Assembly: GCA_016780385.1 (NCBI GenBank)
Contig: JADHLY010000006.1
Location: 1-64,000, forward strand
Direction: 5' to 3'
DNA: 64,000 nucleotides
Source: Flavobacteriales bacterium
GTDB lineage: Bacteria > Bacteroidota > Bacteroidia > Flavobacteriales_D > Sanyastnellaceae
The translations under genes were made by a program, and so were the position numbers. Within the stretch, counting starts at the first letter, position 1, and every line of letters starts with the position of its first letter. This document shows, piece after piece, positions 49,874 to 59,495 of the stretch. Below the pieces are notes generated by a model that worked only from the letters and a program-made list of their open reading frames with translations, was not told where the DNA came from and ran no database searches.

Positions 49874-51171
49874 ACGCGCCGAACACGCCCGAAGCACCGC
49901 TGGCCGAGCGAATGCGGCCGCGTTCCCTCGAGGAATATGTTGGACAGGCGCACCTCGTTGGTCCGGATGCCACGTTGCGCCGCGCACTGAAGGCGGGTCA
50001 GTTGCCGTCCATGATTTTGTGGGGACCGCCGGGCGTGGGCAAGACCACGCTCGCTCGCCTCATGGCGGAGGCCACCGGCCGTCCATTCCATCAGCTCAGT
50101 GCCATCCGGAGCGGCGTCAAAGATGTCCGCGAGGTCATCGACAGCGCGGAGCGACAAGGGATGTTCAGCACGCGAGCTGTATTGTTCATCGATGAGATTC
50201 ACCGCTTCTCCAAAGCCCAGCAGGACAGCCTGCTTGGCGCCGTCGAACGGGGCTCCGTGACGCTCATCGGGGCGACCACCGAGAACCCGAGTTTCGAGGT
50301 CATCCCCGCTTTGCTTTCCCGAAGCCAGGTCTACGTTCTCGAAGCCTTTGGACGCGAGCAGTTGGAAGAGATGGTGCACCGTGCCCTCGACAAGGACGAC
50401 TGGCTGAAGGCCCATGGTGCAGAGGTCGCCGAATGGGATGCCCTGCTGCGCGCCAGCGGGGGAGACGGGCGTCGGTTGCTCAACGTCCTCGAACTCGTCG
50501 TGGCGGGCGCCGCCTCCGAGCAGGGCGAGGCTGCCGACGGGATCCGCATCGACGACGCGCTGGTGTCCCGGTTCATCCAGGCCAACCTGTCCCGCTACGA
50601 CAAGACCGGCGACACCCATTACGACATCGCCTCGGCCCTCATCAAATCCATCCGCAGCAGCGATCCCGACGGGGCCGTCTACTGGCTGGCGCGCATGATC
50701 GAGGGCGGGGAGGACCCCAAATTCATCGCGCGTCGCCTGCTCATCAGTGCCAGTGAGGACATCGGCCACGCCAATCCAACCGCCCTCGTCCTCGCCAACG
50801 CGACTTTTGATGCGGTCGAACGCCTCGGCGTCCCGGAGTGCCGCATTCCGCTGTCCCAATGCGCGACCTACCTCGCGTCGAGCCCAAAGTCCAACAGCGC
50901 CTACGCCGCCATCGGCATGGCCCAGAAGGCCGTCCGCGATCACGGCGACCTGCCCGTCCCGATGCACCTGCGCAATGCGCCGACGAAACTGATGAAGGAC
51001 CTCGGCCACGGGGGCGGCTACCGCTACGACCACGACCATGGTGGCTTCAGTGGCCAGGAGTGTTTGCCGGAAGCATTGATCGGGCAGCGTTTTTTTAAGC
51101 CTGGGAACTCTCCGAGAGAGCGCAGCATTGCAGAATTCCTGCGCAGCCTGTGGGGCGAACGAAAGGGCTGA
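49870..51171 (+). CDS. rarA: Replication-associated recombination protein A (AAA+ ATPase)
   Basis: RarA/MgsA acts at stalled replication forks and interacts with SSB. The 433-residue protein has Walker [10 protein letters not shown] (about 52-60), Walker [10 protein letters not shown], sensor 1 [11 protein letters not shown], and an arginine-finger region LLSRSQVY. The C-terminal tetramerisation domain carries [12 protein letters not shown] and EDIGHANP. The ATG overlaps the acyltransferase stop. The length is normal. Confidence 0.96.
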   Translation: MNAPNTPEAPLAERMRPRSLEEYVGQAHLVGPDATLRRALKAGQLPSMILWGPPGVGKTTLARLMAEATGRPFHQLSAIRSGVKDVREVIDSAERQGMFSTRAVLFIDEIHRFSKAQQDSLLGAVERGSVTLIGATTENPSFEVIPALLSRSQVYVLEAFGREQLEEMVHRALDKDDWLKAHGAEVAEWDALLRASGGDGRRLLNVLELVVAGAASEQGEAADGIRIDDALVSRFIQANLSRYDKTGDTHYDIASALIKSIRSSDPDGAVYWLARMIEGGEDPKFIARRLLISASEDIGHANPTALVLANATFDAVERLGVPECRIPLSQCATYLASSPKSNSAYAAIGMAQKAVRDHGDLPVPMHLRNAPTKLMKDLGHGGGYRYDHDHGGFSGQECLPEALIGQRFFKPGNSPRERSIAEFLRSLWGERKG

Positions 51172-51227
51172 TTCAGAAGTCTTTAATGGGAGTGGCGCTC
51201 CTTGGAACTGATGAAAGTCCGTACAAG

Positions 51228-51261
51228 TTTGTAACCTTCTTATTCAGCGTGCGTATCTTTG
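51228..51261 (+). promoter_or_regulatory. Promoter of tRNA-Thr(CGT)
   Basis: TTTG (51228-51231), 22 bp, then TATCTTTG (51254-51261) matches Bacteroidota -33/-7 elements. The tRNA starts 27 bases downstream. Confidence 0.65.
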
Positions 51262-51288
51262 CCGCCCGCCATTGGTAACGATGTGCAA

Positions 51289-51361
<73 letters not shown>

Positions 51362-51364
51362 CTG

Positions 51365-51391
51365 AAAAGCCCCTCCCACGAGGGGCTTTTT
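51365..51391 (+). terminator. Terminator of tRNA-Thr(CGT)
   Basis: AAAAGCCCCTC (51365-51375) pairs with GAGGGGCTTTT (51380-51390), an 11-bp stem with loop CCAC and a 3' T run. Confidence 0.9.
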
Positions 51392-51575
51392 CATTGCCCC
51401 CCGAACAGATAAGCATGAGATGACGGGGCATGAGCGAGCCAGCAGACCAACCGAATCTAGGCCGCCAGCAACGCGGTCATCCCATTGCCTTCGCTGCCAG
51501 TCCAAAGAGAACCCAAGGCTGTTGAACAAGGAGCCTTCCATCCCCGCCACTTCCCGGGCGGGCAATTGACATCGG
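51392..51575. other. Noncoding stretch between tRNA-Thr(CGT) and the minus-strand operon
   Basis: No supported gene. A small G+C dyad (CCCGCC...GGGCGGG, about 51550-51570) lies just past the end of the minus-strand gene but has no T run. Confidence 0.4.
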
Positions 51576-51959
51576 TCAGTAGGAACGGCGTTTGTGCTTG
51601 CGCTTGAAGAGGTTGCCCACCTTGTTGGCCGCACGCTTGGTCCAAGGGATGGGGCGTCCTGATTTGAACAGTCCCTTGTACCAGCTGTCGGGCCCGCCGC
51701 CCCGCCTCATGCGCTTGGCCGCGCGCCGCTGGGCACGCCACCGCTTTCGCGTGGATCGGTCCTGCGCCTTCCAATGGGTTTTCCTTCCATTGCGGAAAGC
51801 CTGTGCCTGCTCCTTGTCGCGCTCCTTTTGGAGCTTCATCTGCACCTTTCGCTGGTACTTGGCGCTTTGCGTGCGGTCGGGCTGGGCCTCACAGTTGGCC
51901 GCTAGTGCGAGCAGCAAACCCGTCAATACCCCCAACCGAAAAGCCCATACACGCATCAT
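51576..51959 (-). CDS. Small, very basic secreted protein of unknown function
   Basis: The 127-residue protein has a clear Sec signal peptide (about 1-25; WAFRLGVLTGLLLALAANCEA). The mature part is dominated by Arg and Lys with many dibasic sites (RKRWRAQRRAAKRMRR, FKRKHKRR) and no recognised domain. The start is placed at the first of two adjacent ATGs because upstream in-frame residues overlap the preceding gene and would spoil the signal peptide. It begins four bases after the subtilase stop and is probably co-transcribed. Nucleic-acid, polyanion or LPS binding is possible from charge alone but unproven. Confidence 0.65.
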   Translation of the reverse strand: MMRVWAFRLGVLTGLLLALAANCEAQPDRTQSAKYQRKVQMKLQKERDKEQAQAFRNGRKTHWKAQDRSTRKRWRAQRRAAKRMRRGGGPDSWYKGLFKSGRPIPWTKRAANKVGNLFKRKHKRRSY

Positions 51960-51963
51960 GGAG

Positions 51964-53751
51964 TCAACGTGATTCAACAATAAACCGTGCCCAGACTGTT
52001 GGGATGCGGTGTTCGTCCTCTTCGGGAACGCCATACAAGCTGAGGGTGTAAGTTCCCGCTTCCAGCATGTCTACAGACAGTGTGAAGGTCGTGAGCGGTT
52101 GTTTGTCACGTTCGATTTGGCCCACGGCCATCAAACGACCTCGGGCGTCGGACACCATGTAGGTGAGGGCGCTGCCCGATGCGGCGAGCAAATTATTTTC
52201 CTCGAAGACGATGTGCAAGCCGTCATCTGAAGCGGTAACGGGGTTGGGATACATCAACAGGTCACCGGTCTCCGTCAAGGTCTTGCCGCCCAAGGCCAGG
52301 TGGGCTTGCCACAGGTCGGGCACGCCATACCCGATCACGGTATCCGGTGTACTGAATTGATGCGCGGATTCCATCAGCGCCTGCCGGATGGCCCAAGCAG
52401 GGCGGTCAGGGTGGGCGCTCCACAAACTGACAGCAGCACCGCAGAGGATGGGGGATGAAAATGAGGTCCCGTTGCCCGTTCGGATGCTGCCGTCTGGGTG
52501 GACGTATGATGCATCTTGTCCTGTGGCACAGAGGTCGGGTTTAATCCGCCCGTCGGCAGTAGGACCATAACTGCTGAAAGAGGCATGCTGGCCGAAAGAC
52601 GTAACGGCCCCAACGGCAATGACGCTATCGCCATCGGCCGGGGCGGTGATTTTCTGCCAGGGGCTGTTGCCGCTGTTGCCCGCTGAACTAAAGACCAGCA
52701 TGCCCCGGGAAGCGGCAATGTCGGAAGCCTGCGAGATGGGGAAAGTATCGCCATCGAGGTCCCCCACGAGGTGGCTTTGTGATCCGGCATCGAAGAGCGA
52801 GTAACCCAGCGAGGTGTTGAGGACATCGCACCCTATGCTGTCCGCCCTTTCTGCTGCAGCCACCCAATGATACTCCTCCACCAAGTGCTCCCATCCCACG
52901 TCTTCGGTGCGGAACAGCATGTAAGTGGCGTCGGGTGCAGTCCCCATGTAGTGCTGACCACCTGGGGTGTCGAGGAATCCTGCCATGGTGGACAAGACCA
53001 TGGCGCCGTGCGCATGTTCATCGTAGATCCAAGGAGAAATGGCGCCGCCGTTGGGGAAGTTGCCTCCGACCAGGATGCGGCCTTCACCTCGGGCGCGGTC
53101 AAAGGCGGGATTCTCATCGACGCGGTCAAACCCGCTGTCCAACACGCCGACCATCATGCCCCCTCCGCGGTGTCCCAATCCATGGATCAAATCCACCTTG
53201 AGCTGCCGGACTTGTGACCAGCAGGCGCCGTAGGGGCCTGGTCCGCTCTCAAACAGGTCCTCGGCTCCGGAACGCGCTTGGGGCAGTTGAGGAGCGGGTT
53301 GGCTGCCACCGTACCAGCGCGCTCGCCGCACCTGCGCCACACCATCCAGTGCTGCAATGTCGGCGAGCAACGCCGCCATGCCGGCCGAATCGACCACGGC
53401 TGTATCCACTTGGATCACGATGCCATTGAGCCATCGGCTGCGGTGGAGCAAACGCAGGGCTTGGCCATTTTCTCCTGCTCCCAAGGCCAATACGGCTGAG
53501 ATGCGTGGAGGCGATACAGGCAGGTCCAGAGAGTCGAGGGGAATGCCCTGCCTTTGCCGCCTTTCCAAGGCGCGGGGGGAGAGGAGCTCAAGGCCCGCTT
53601 CCGGCGCATTGAGGTCGACGCCACAGTCCGCTTTGTCGGTGAAGCCCACCCAGTGGTGCAGCGGGGCGACCTGTCCTTGGGATGAGGTCAGCGCGAAATT
53701 CCACAGCGCCGCAATGAGCAGCTTGCAGCAAAATGAACCGGCCTGATTCAT
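51964..53751 (-). CDS. T9SS-secreted subtilisin-like serine protease (S8 family)
   Basis: The 595-residue protein has a signal peptide (about 1-27), an N-terminal propeptide-like region (about 30-145), and the S8 catalytic domain with Asp205 (GVLDSGFD), His248 (EHAHGAMV) and Ser430 (GNGTSFSSP). The oxyanion Asn lies in SSAGNSG. The C-terminus is a T9SS type A sorting domain (MYPNPVTASDDG, ends FIVESR). The start at 53751 is fixed by the signal peptide and by an ATGA overlap with the upstream MORN-like gene. A longer in-frame reading (to 54051) runs through that gene and is not credible. It is expected to act outside the cell. Confidence 0.92.
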   Translation of the reverse strand: MNQAGSFCCKLLIAALWNFALTSSQGQVAPLHHWVGFTDKADCGVDLNAPEAGLELLSPRALERRQRQGIPLDSLDLPVSPPRISAVLALGAGENGQALRLLHRSRWLNGIVIQVDTAVVDSAGMAALLADIAALDGVAQVRRARWYGGSQPAPQLPQARSGAEDLFESGPGPYGACWSQVRQLKVDLIHGLGHRGGGMMVGVLDSGFDRVDENPAFDRARGEGRILVGGNFPNGGAISPWIYDEHAHGAMVLSTMAGFLDTPGGQHYMGTAPDATYMLFRTEDVGWEHLVEEYHWVAAAERADSIGCDVLNTSLGYSLFDAGSQSHLVGDLDGDTFPISQASDIAASRGMLVFSSAGNSGNSPWQKITAPADGDSVIAVGAVTSFGQHASFSSYGPTADGRIKPDLCATGQDASYVHPDGSIRTGNGTSFSSPILCGAAVSLWSAHPDRPAWAIRQALMESAHQFSTPDTVIGYGVPDLWQAHLALGGKTLTETGDLLMYPNPVTASDDGLHIVFEENNLLAASGSALTYMVSDARGRLMAVGQIERDKQPLTTFTLSVDMLEAGTYTLSLYGVPEEDEHRIPTVWARFIVESR

Positions 53752-54860
53752 TCTTCGGTGGCCGTCAGTTGTCCGAGGGTCCAGCGCTCTGTGCGAATGA
53801 CCCCGCCGCTTTCGTCGAAGTACCGCCAGGTGCCGTCCTTCACACCCGCGGTGTATTCTCCCATTTCCTTCATGGGCTGGTTGCGCAGCTCTTGGCGCAT
53901 GGTGTCCTCGCCGGGACGGCCCCTTCCGCTCATGGGTGGGGCTCCACCGCGACTGGCTTCTTGATCGGCAGGGGCCATCACCCATTCGCCCAGGTCGTAC
54001 CAAGCGGTAAAAGGCCCATCCATTCTTCCAAATGCAAACCGTGCGACCCATTCCGGCCGGCCGCTGGGGTAGGTGGCTTCAAACTCCCCATTCTGGGGTT
54101 CCTCCTTGACAACCCGGCCGCCCTCATAAGTGATGAGGGAGCGGGGTTTTCCGTTGGGGTTGAACAGCGTCCAGACGCCCACAGGCAGGCCACTTTCGTA
54201 GTTGCCTTTACTGAGCAGGGCGCCTTGGTCTTGCATGACCGTCGCCTCACCGTGCCGCTCATCTTCTCGCCACATTTCTTCGGAGCGGAGTTGGCCTTCA
54301 CGGTTGTAGCTCTTCCAGGTGCCGGCTTTTTTTCCGGCCCGGTAGGTGCCTTCCTCCAACAACTGGCCATTGGGATGGTAGGCTTGGTAGCTGCCATCGA
54401 GGGTGTCACCGTCATAATGTTCGTTGACCCGCAAGCGACCTTGCTTGTCCAGCGCTTCCCAGGCCCCAGTTTTGAGCTGCTTCCATTCGCCGTCGAGCTG
54501 CACCGTCGTGTATTGTCCACGGTGTGAAACCGTGCCGTCTTCGCGATACAGCACGGCCTTGGCGATGTCGCTGCCTTCCACATGGTCCACTTCACTCAAA
54601 ACGCGACCGGTCTCTCGGAAAAAGGTGAAGTGCCCCACGGGCCGGCCGTCCTTGAATGAACCGCTGTAATACAACGTCCCATCGGGGTAGACCCGGATCC
54701 AGCGGCCTTGCTTCAGTCCATCGGCATCCGTGAAGTTGAAGTCCGCTCCTGCTTGACCAGCCGGCCAATCTGAGGGGTTCGTTTCGGGTTGCGACCACAG
54801 GGCCAGTGGGAGCCACAAGAGCAGGGCCAGAGGGAAGAGGGAAGTGCGTCGACGATTCAC
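53748..54860 (-). CDS. Secreted MORN-repeat-like (YwqK family) protein
   Basis: The 370-residue protein has a signal peptide (about 1-24, LFPLALLLWLPLALWSQ) and then tandem beta-hairpin repeats of roughly 23 residues, of the type YxxDGTLYYSGSFKDGRPVG, YHPNGQLLEEGTYRAGKKAG and FNPNGKPRSLITYEGG. This resembles MORN/YwqK repeats. Databases often call YwqK proteins antitoxins, but no toxin gene is adjacent and the protein is exported. GTG at 54860 is chosen because it starts the signal peptide. Upstream in-frame residues overlap the divergent mdh promoter. Its stop overlaps the subtilase start (ATGA). Function unknown, perhaps envelope-associated. Confidence 0.75.
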   Translation of the reverse strand: MNRRRTSLFPLALLLWLPLALWSQPETNPSDWPAGQAGADFNFTDADGLKQGRWIRVYPDGTLYYSGSFKDGRPVGHFTFFRETGRVLSEVDHVEGSDIAKAVLYREDGTVSHRGQYTTVQLDGEWKQLKTGAWEALDKQGRLRVNEHYDGDTLDGSYQAYHPNGQLLEEGTYRAGKKAGTWKSYNREGQLRSEEMWREDERHGEATVMQDQGALLSKGNYESGLPVGVWTLFNPNGKPRSLITYEGGRVVKEEPQNGEFEATYPSGRPEWVARFAFGRMDGPFTAWYDLGEWVMAPADQEASRGGAPPMSGRGRPGEDTMRQELRNQPMKEMGEYTAGVKDGTWRYFDESGGVIRTERWTLGQLTATEE

Positions 54861-54879
54861 GAGACCAAATTGGGACTGA

Positions 54880-55893
<1,014 letters not shown>

Positions 55894-55907
55894 AGACCAA
55901 CCTGAAA

Positions 55908-58295
55908 TCAAGGGTCAATCACGACCAACCGGCGGGCGCCTTTTCCATGGGAGGAGGCGCCCGTTTTGCTGCCGCCTTGTCTGGATTCAGGGATGATAAG
56001 GTAGGTGCCGGCTGACCATCGCTGCGGCCATGTGACGCGGCCGCCTTGGGCTTCCAGGCGACCGAGGCGCCGTCCCGCGAGGTCCATCACCTGTATGGCC
56101 TCACCGGGGATCTCAAAGGCGGATCCCCATTTGAGCGGGTTGGGGTGGGGATGCCACACGGGGGCCTCCTCCACAATGTTGTTGATGCCGTCAATAACGT
56201 CTGGGGTGCAGCCTTTCAATGCGGGTGCGGTGGCGTGGCCATTCCAGAGGGTCAAGCCGCCATCCCGCACGCCGACCATGAGGTCGAAGTGCCCGTCGGC
56301 GTCCAGGTCGGCCACGGCCGGTGCTGCAAATTCGCCTTCGTACAGGCCCAGCCATTGCGCATCGGTTTCCGGCCATTCGGCCTCGGCCTCGGAAATGGGG
56401 TTGGCCGGACAGCTGAAGCGTTGCAAGCGGCCGAGTTCATTGCCCAAGATCAGGGTGAGTCCTGTATCGGTGGGCCATACTGAAGGCACAGAAAAACCAT
56501 TGATGCCCAGTAGGTTGTCAGCCAAAACTTGCCCCGCTGATGCCGTCACCAATGAAAAAGAAGGTGCGGATACACTTCCTGAATTTTCGTACAGGCTGAG
56601 TTCGCCATTTTTCTCTCCGACAAGGAGATCCAGGTCGCCATCACCATCCAGGTCATAGAGGCAGGGTGCGGCAAATTGCCCGATGTCGATGGGGGTTCCT
56701 TCCGCATCGAGCATCGCGGCCTCAGTCAGGGTGAGGTCCATGTCCATTCCTGCAGCGGCGGTATTGGTCCACCGGTGAAGGTTGCCCAATTCATCGCCGA
56801 GGATGAGGTCGTCATCTCCATCCCCATCGAGGTCGCCAAAGGCGAGGACCACACTTTCCAAACCAAAATCCGGAAGGGACAACCAGTTGGTATCGAGCTG
56901 CTCGAAAGCTGGGGCTTGGGGCGTACCCACATTGCGGAAGCGGGCCAGCAAGGCAGGGGTGTTGCCGGGTCCGAGGTAGCGTTCTTTGTTGGCCACAACC
57001 AGGTCGAGGTCACCGTCGAGATCGAAGTCTGTAAAGGCCGGGTAAGCCCCCCTGCCCACGTCAATCATGCCTTCCTGAAGAAAGGCGGTCGTCTGGAGTG
57101 TCCATTCGGGGGAAGCCTCAGATCCGGCGTTGCGGTACCACCAGCTCCCGTAGCGTCCGTCCACCTCGAAAGTCTCATTTGGGGTGACCATCAGATCTCG
57201 GACTCCGTCCTGGTCGATGTCCAGGTGGAAGGCGGCCGGAAAGCGTTGAATGTCGAGGGTGTCTTCATCCCCTAAGTCGGCAGGCCAGTGGTTGGTCGTG
57301 TGGGTGGTGCTGTCCTGTCCGTCCACGGCATCGGTCATGTAGCAAGCCACAAACTGGTTATAGGAGACATCGCCCAGCAAGATGTCCAAGTGTCCGTCTC
57401 CGTCCAGGTCGAGGATGGCCGTTGTGCCTCCCGCGTGGCGCATGGTGGTGGTGCCGGCGTCTTCGCCAGTTTCCGCAGAGGCGCGGGGATCCGCGACGTT
57501 GAAATCGCACTCGTGCTCGGTGCCGATATAGACGGTATTGTCCTCGGTGGCTTCGTCCAACATGCCATAGCAGCGGTTGGTCACATCCCAAATGAGGGTG
57601 TCCCCGCAGCCGACAGAGCCTTCTGTGAGTCCGCGGCTGGTATAGCTGTACAGTGTAGAAGAGGTCTCCGTCCAGGTGACCATGTCGAGGTCTCCGTCCC
57701 CGTCAAAGTCGCCAATGGCCGGGATGTCGGTGTTGAGGCATACCATGGGCAGGTTTTGTTCGCCCGACCCAAAGTCCCAGTTGGCCACCACATTCGAGGT
57801 GGGGGCATCCGGGTATTGGGTCAACCCATCGATCACAGCGCCCGGCCAGATCCTCACCCCGCTTTGGCTATTGGCAAAGAGGTCCATGATGCCATCGCAA
57901 TTGGCGTCGCGCAAGAGCACCCAATTTCTCAAGTCTGCTGGAAAGGCGCTGCGCCAATCGGGCCGATGCAAGTAGGTCAGAGGGGCTTCGGGTACATCTG
58001 ATGTGCAGCCTTGGAAGGCCAAGATGCGGTTGCCACTGCGGTCAAACACAAAAAGGTCGCCAATGCCATCCCCATCAAGGTCAGCAGCGGAGTATTGTGG
58101 GGCAGTGAGTCCACCAGCCCAAGGGTTGGAAAGCGGTGCGCCGTTCAATCCCCATACGGCCACGGTGTCCCACCGCTGGTAACCCGCTTCTTGACCAAAT
58201 AAGGTAAACGCACATCCCACCAAGCTCATGGTGACGCAGGCCAAAGCTGCTGACTTCCAAGGTTGAATGGGCATGTTGGGGGGTGTTTGGCACAT
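55908..58295 (-). CDS. T9SS-secreted VCBS/FG-GAP repeat protein
   Basis: The 795-residue protein has an N-terminal signal sequence that also contains a lipobox-like LVGC, so cleavage type is ambiguous. At least seven FG-GAP/VCBS blades follow, each with calcium-binding-like DxDGDGxxDL loops (AADLDGDGIGDL, GDFDGDGDLDM, LDLDGDGHLDI, DFDLDGDLDL, GDLDGDGDDDL, YDLDGDGDLDL, ADLDADGHFDL), consistent with a beta-propeller. The C-terminus is a T9SS type A domain (HPHPNPLKWG, ends RRLVVIDP). An in-frame ATG at 58274 is an alternative start. The role is unknown; calcium-dependent surface binding is inferred. Confidence 0.88.
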   Translation of the reverse strand: MCQTPPNMPIQPWKSAALACVTMSLVGCAFTLFGQEAGYQRWDTVAVWGLNGAPLSNPWAGGLTAPQYSAADLDGDGIGDLFVFDRSGNRILAFQGCTSDVPEAPLTYLHRPDWRSAFPADLRNWVLLRDANCDGIMDLFANSQSGVRIWPGAVIDGLTQYPDAPTSNVVANWDFGSGEQNLPMVCLNTDIPAIGDFDGDGDLDMVTWTETSSTLYSYTSRGLTEGSVGCGDTLIWDVTNRCYGMLDEATEDNTVYIGTEHECDFNVADPRASAETGEDAGTTTMRHAGGTTAILDLDGDGHLDILLGDVSYNQFVACYMTDAVDGQDSTTHTTNHWPADLGDEDTLDIQRFPAAFHLDIDQDGVRDLMVTPNETFEVDGRYGSWWYRNAGSEASPEWTLQTTAFLQEGMIDVGRGAYPAFTDFDLDGDLDLVVANKERYLGPGNTPALLARFRNVGTPQAPAFEQLDTNWLSLPDFGLESVVLAFGDLDGDGDDDLILGDELGNLHRWTNTAAAGMDMDLTLTEAAMLDAEGTPIDIGQFAAPCLYDLDGDGDLDLLVGEKNGELSLYENSGSVSAPSFSLVTASAGQVLADNLLGINGFSVPSVWPTDTGLTLILGNELGRLQRFSCPANPISEAEAEWPETDAQWLGLYEGEFAAPAVADLDADGHFDLMVGVRDGGLTLWNGHATAPALKGCTPDVIDGINNIVEEAPVWHPHPNPLKWGSAFEIPGEAIQVMDLAGRRLGRLEAQGGRVTWPQRWSAGTYLIIPESRQGGSKTGASSHGKGARRLVVIDP
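55933..55967 (+). terminator. Terminator-like hairpin for mdh inside the convergent gene's 3' end
   Basis: CGGGCGCC (55933-55940) pairs with GGCGCCCG (55956-55963), followed by TTTT. It lies 40 bases past the mdh stop but within the last codons of the VCBS gene on the other strand. Confidence 0.55.
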
Positions 58296-58352
58296 ACTGA
58301 TGGTGAGCAGGACATGTTTTATGGAGAACTCTGCTCGAGGAGAAAGAGTTGC

Positions 58353-58934
58353 TCAGTCCCAGTCAATGGGGGACACCATCCCGGATACGGGAATGACCAG
58401 GCCTGCGTCTGTCTCGAGCTCACGGCCCAACAGGCGCGCGCCGCCACACACGAGTTCACCTCGCTCATTCTGCTCGATGATGACGGGTTTGCCGTTGAGG
58501 TCTGTATAGCTGCCCTCCAGCATTTTCGGGCCTTTCATGCGCTCAATCATGTGCGCCCGGACAAAGCGGTCACGGGCCTCCTGCTGATCTTCGTCCAGGA
58601 TGCCCTTCCAGTCCTTGTTCTGGGTGAATGTGGCATCATCAGGCACCAAGAGGGCGTAACCTCCCGAATGGACCGTGCGCGCCAGAGAGGACTCGCCTAC
58701 AATGCGCTCGAAGTATTGTGTTTCCGGGCTGGTCACGATGTAACGCCAGGGGCTCACCGTGCTGTATGGTGCGTTGAGCTCTTCTGCGGTGTAGGCACGC
58801 TTGGGTGTTTTGCCCTTCATTTTGGGGTTTGCCGCTTCCTTTTTGGGAGGTGCAGTTTGCGTGTCGGTTTCTGAACCACCACAGGCAAAGAGCAGAAGGG
58901 GGATGATGAACAGGGGGAGCAGTCGGAAATTCAT
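58353..58934 (-). CDS. Fasciclin (FAS1)-domain lipoprotein
   Basis: The 193-residue protein has a lipoprotein signal with lipobox FACGGS (lipidated Cys near residue 18) and a Lys-rich linker. A single FAS1-like domain follows (about 68-185), with YFERIVGESSLARTV, the characteristic ALLVPDDATF and later a VIPVSGMV strand. FAS1 domains mediate adhesion or ligand binding. The start at 58934 is set by the signal peptide; upstream in-frame residues would overlap the divergent DUF423 gene. A minus-strand TAATTTG sequence (about 58993-58999) may be its promoter. Confidence 0.85.
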   Translation of the reverse strand: MNFRLLPLFIIPLLLFACGGSETDTQTAPPKKEAANPKMKGKTPKRAYTAEELNAPYSTVSPWRYIVTSPETQYFERIVGESSLARTVHSGGYALLVPDDATFTQNKDWKGILDEDQQEARDRFVRAHMIERMKGPKMLEGSYTDLNGKPVIIEQNERGELVCGGARLLGRELETDAGLVIPVSGMVSPIDWD

Positions 58935-59006
58935 AGAGGACGGAAAAGAAGTGGGATCGGCGGTTCTCGCCAAAAGGCATTTTTCTTTGCTGCAAATTAG
59001 CGCGGC

Positions 59007-59429
59007 ATGATGGAAGGAGAAGCCCAACGCAACCACTTGCTCACAGCGGGTATTTTGTTGGTCATTGGCATTGCCGCTGGCGCATTTGGTGCGCATGCTT
59101 TGGAAGGTGTCTTGGATGACCGAGGTATGGTGTCCTATGAGACGGCCTCGCGCTATGTTTTGGTGATGGGAGCAGCACTCATGGGGGCGTCAGCGACGGG
59201 CCATGTGCGGGGTTTGGTATGGGTTGAAGTGGGGGTGGCCTTGTTTTCCTTGAGCATTTTCGCCCTCCTTGCCGGTCGCTTATCTGGGTGGACTTGGGTA
59301 GGCTGGGTTGGGCCAGTGACACCGTTGGGCGGACTGTCCATGATGGCGGGGTGGGTTCTGTGGTCCCTTCATTGGATTCGTCCCAGTGGACAAAACAGAG
59401 GCAAATCTGAGGAAAAGTCTGACGGCTGA
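59007..59429 (+). CDS. DUF423 family small membrane protein
   Basis: The 140-residue inner-membrane protein has four hydrophobic helices. The AGAFGAHALEG segment after the first helix and the GWVGPVTPLGGLSMMAGW region in the last third are the DUF423 (YgdD-like) signature. Function is not established in the family. Two adjacent in-frame ATGs (59007 and 59010) are equivalent as starts. It is divergent from the fasciclin gene and followed 66 bases later by pckA. Confidence 0.85.
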   Translation: MMEGEAQRNHLLTAGILLVIGIAAGAFGAHALEGVLDDRGMVSYETASRYVLVMGAALMGASATGHVRGLVWVEVGVALFSLSIFALLAGRLSGWTWVGWVGPVTPLGGLSMMAGWVLWSLHWIRPSGQNRGKSEEKSDG

Positions 59430-59455
59430 TTCCTGTCGTTGGCGAGGTGGTTGTG

Positions 59456-59463
59456 TAACTTTG
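59456..59463 (+). promoter_or_regulatory. -7 promoter box of pckA
   Basis: TAACTTTG exactly matches TAnnTTTG, 32 bases before the ATG. No TTG at proper -33 spacing was seen. Confidence 0.55.
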
Positions 59464-59495
59464 AAGAAGGCAAGCAATGATCTGCCTCGACAATT

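Noticed and set aside
51964-54051. Extended 695-codon version of the subtilase
   Set aside because: The extra N-terminal 100 residues run through the upstream gene in another frame and lie before an obvious signal peptide at 53751.
53748-54860. Toxin-antitoxin system based on the YwqK antitoxin label
   Set aside because: The protein is exported and made of MORN-like repeats, and the neighbours are a protease and a small secreted protein, not a toxin.
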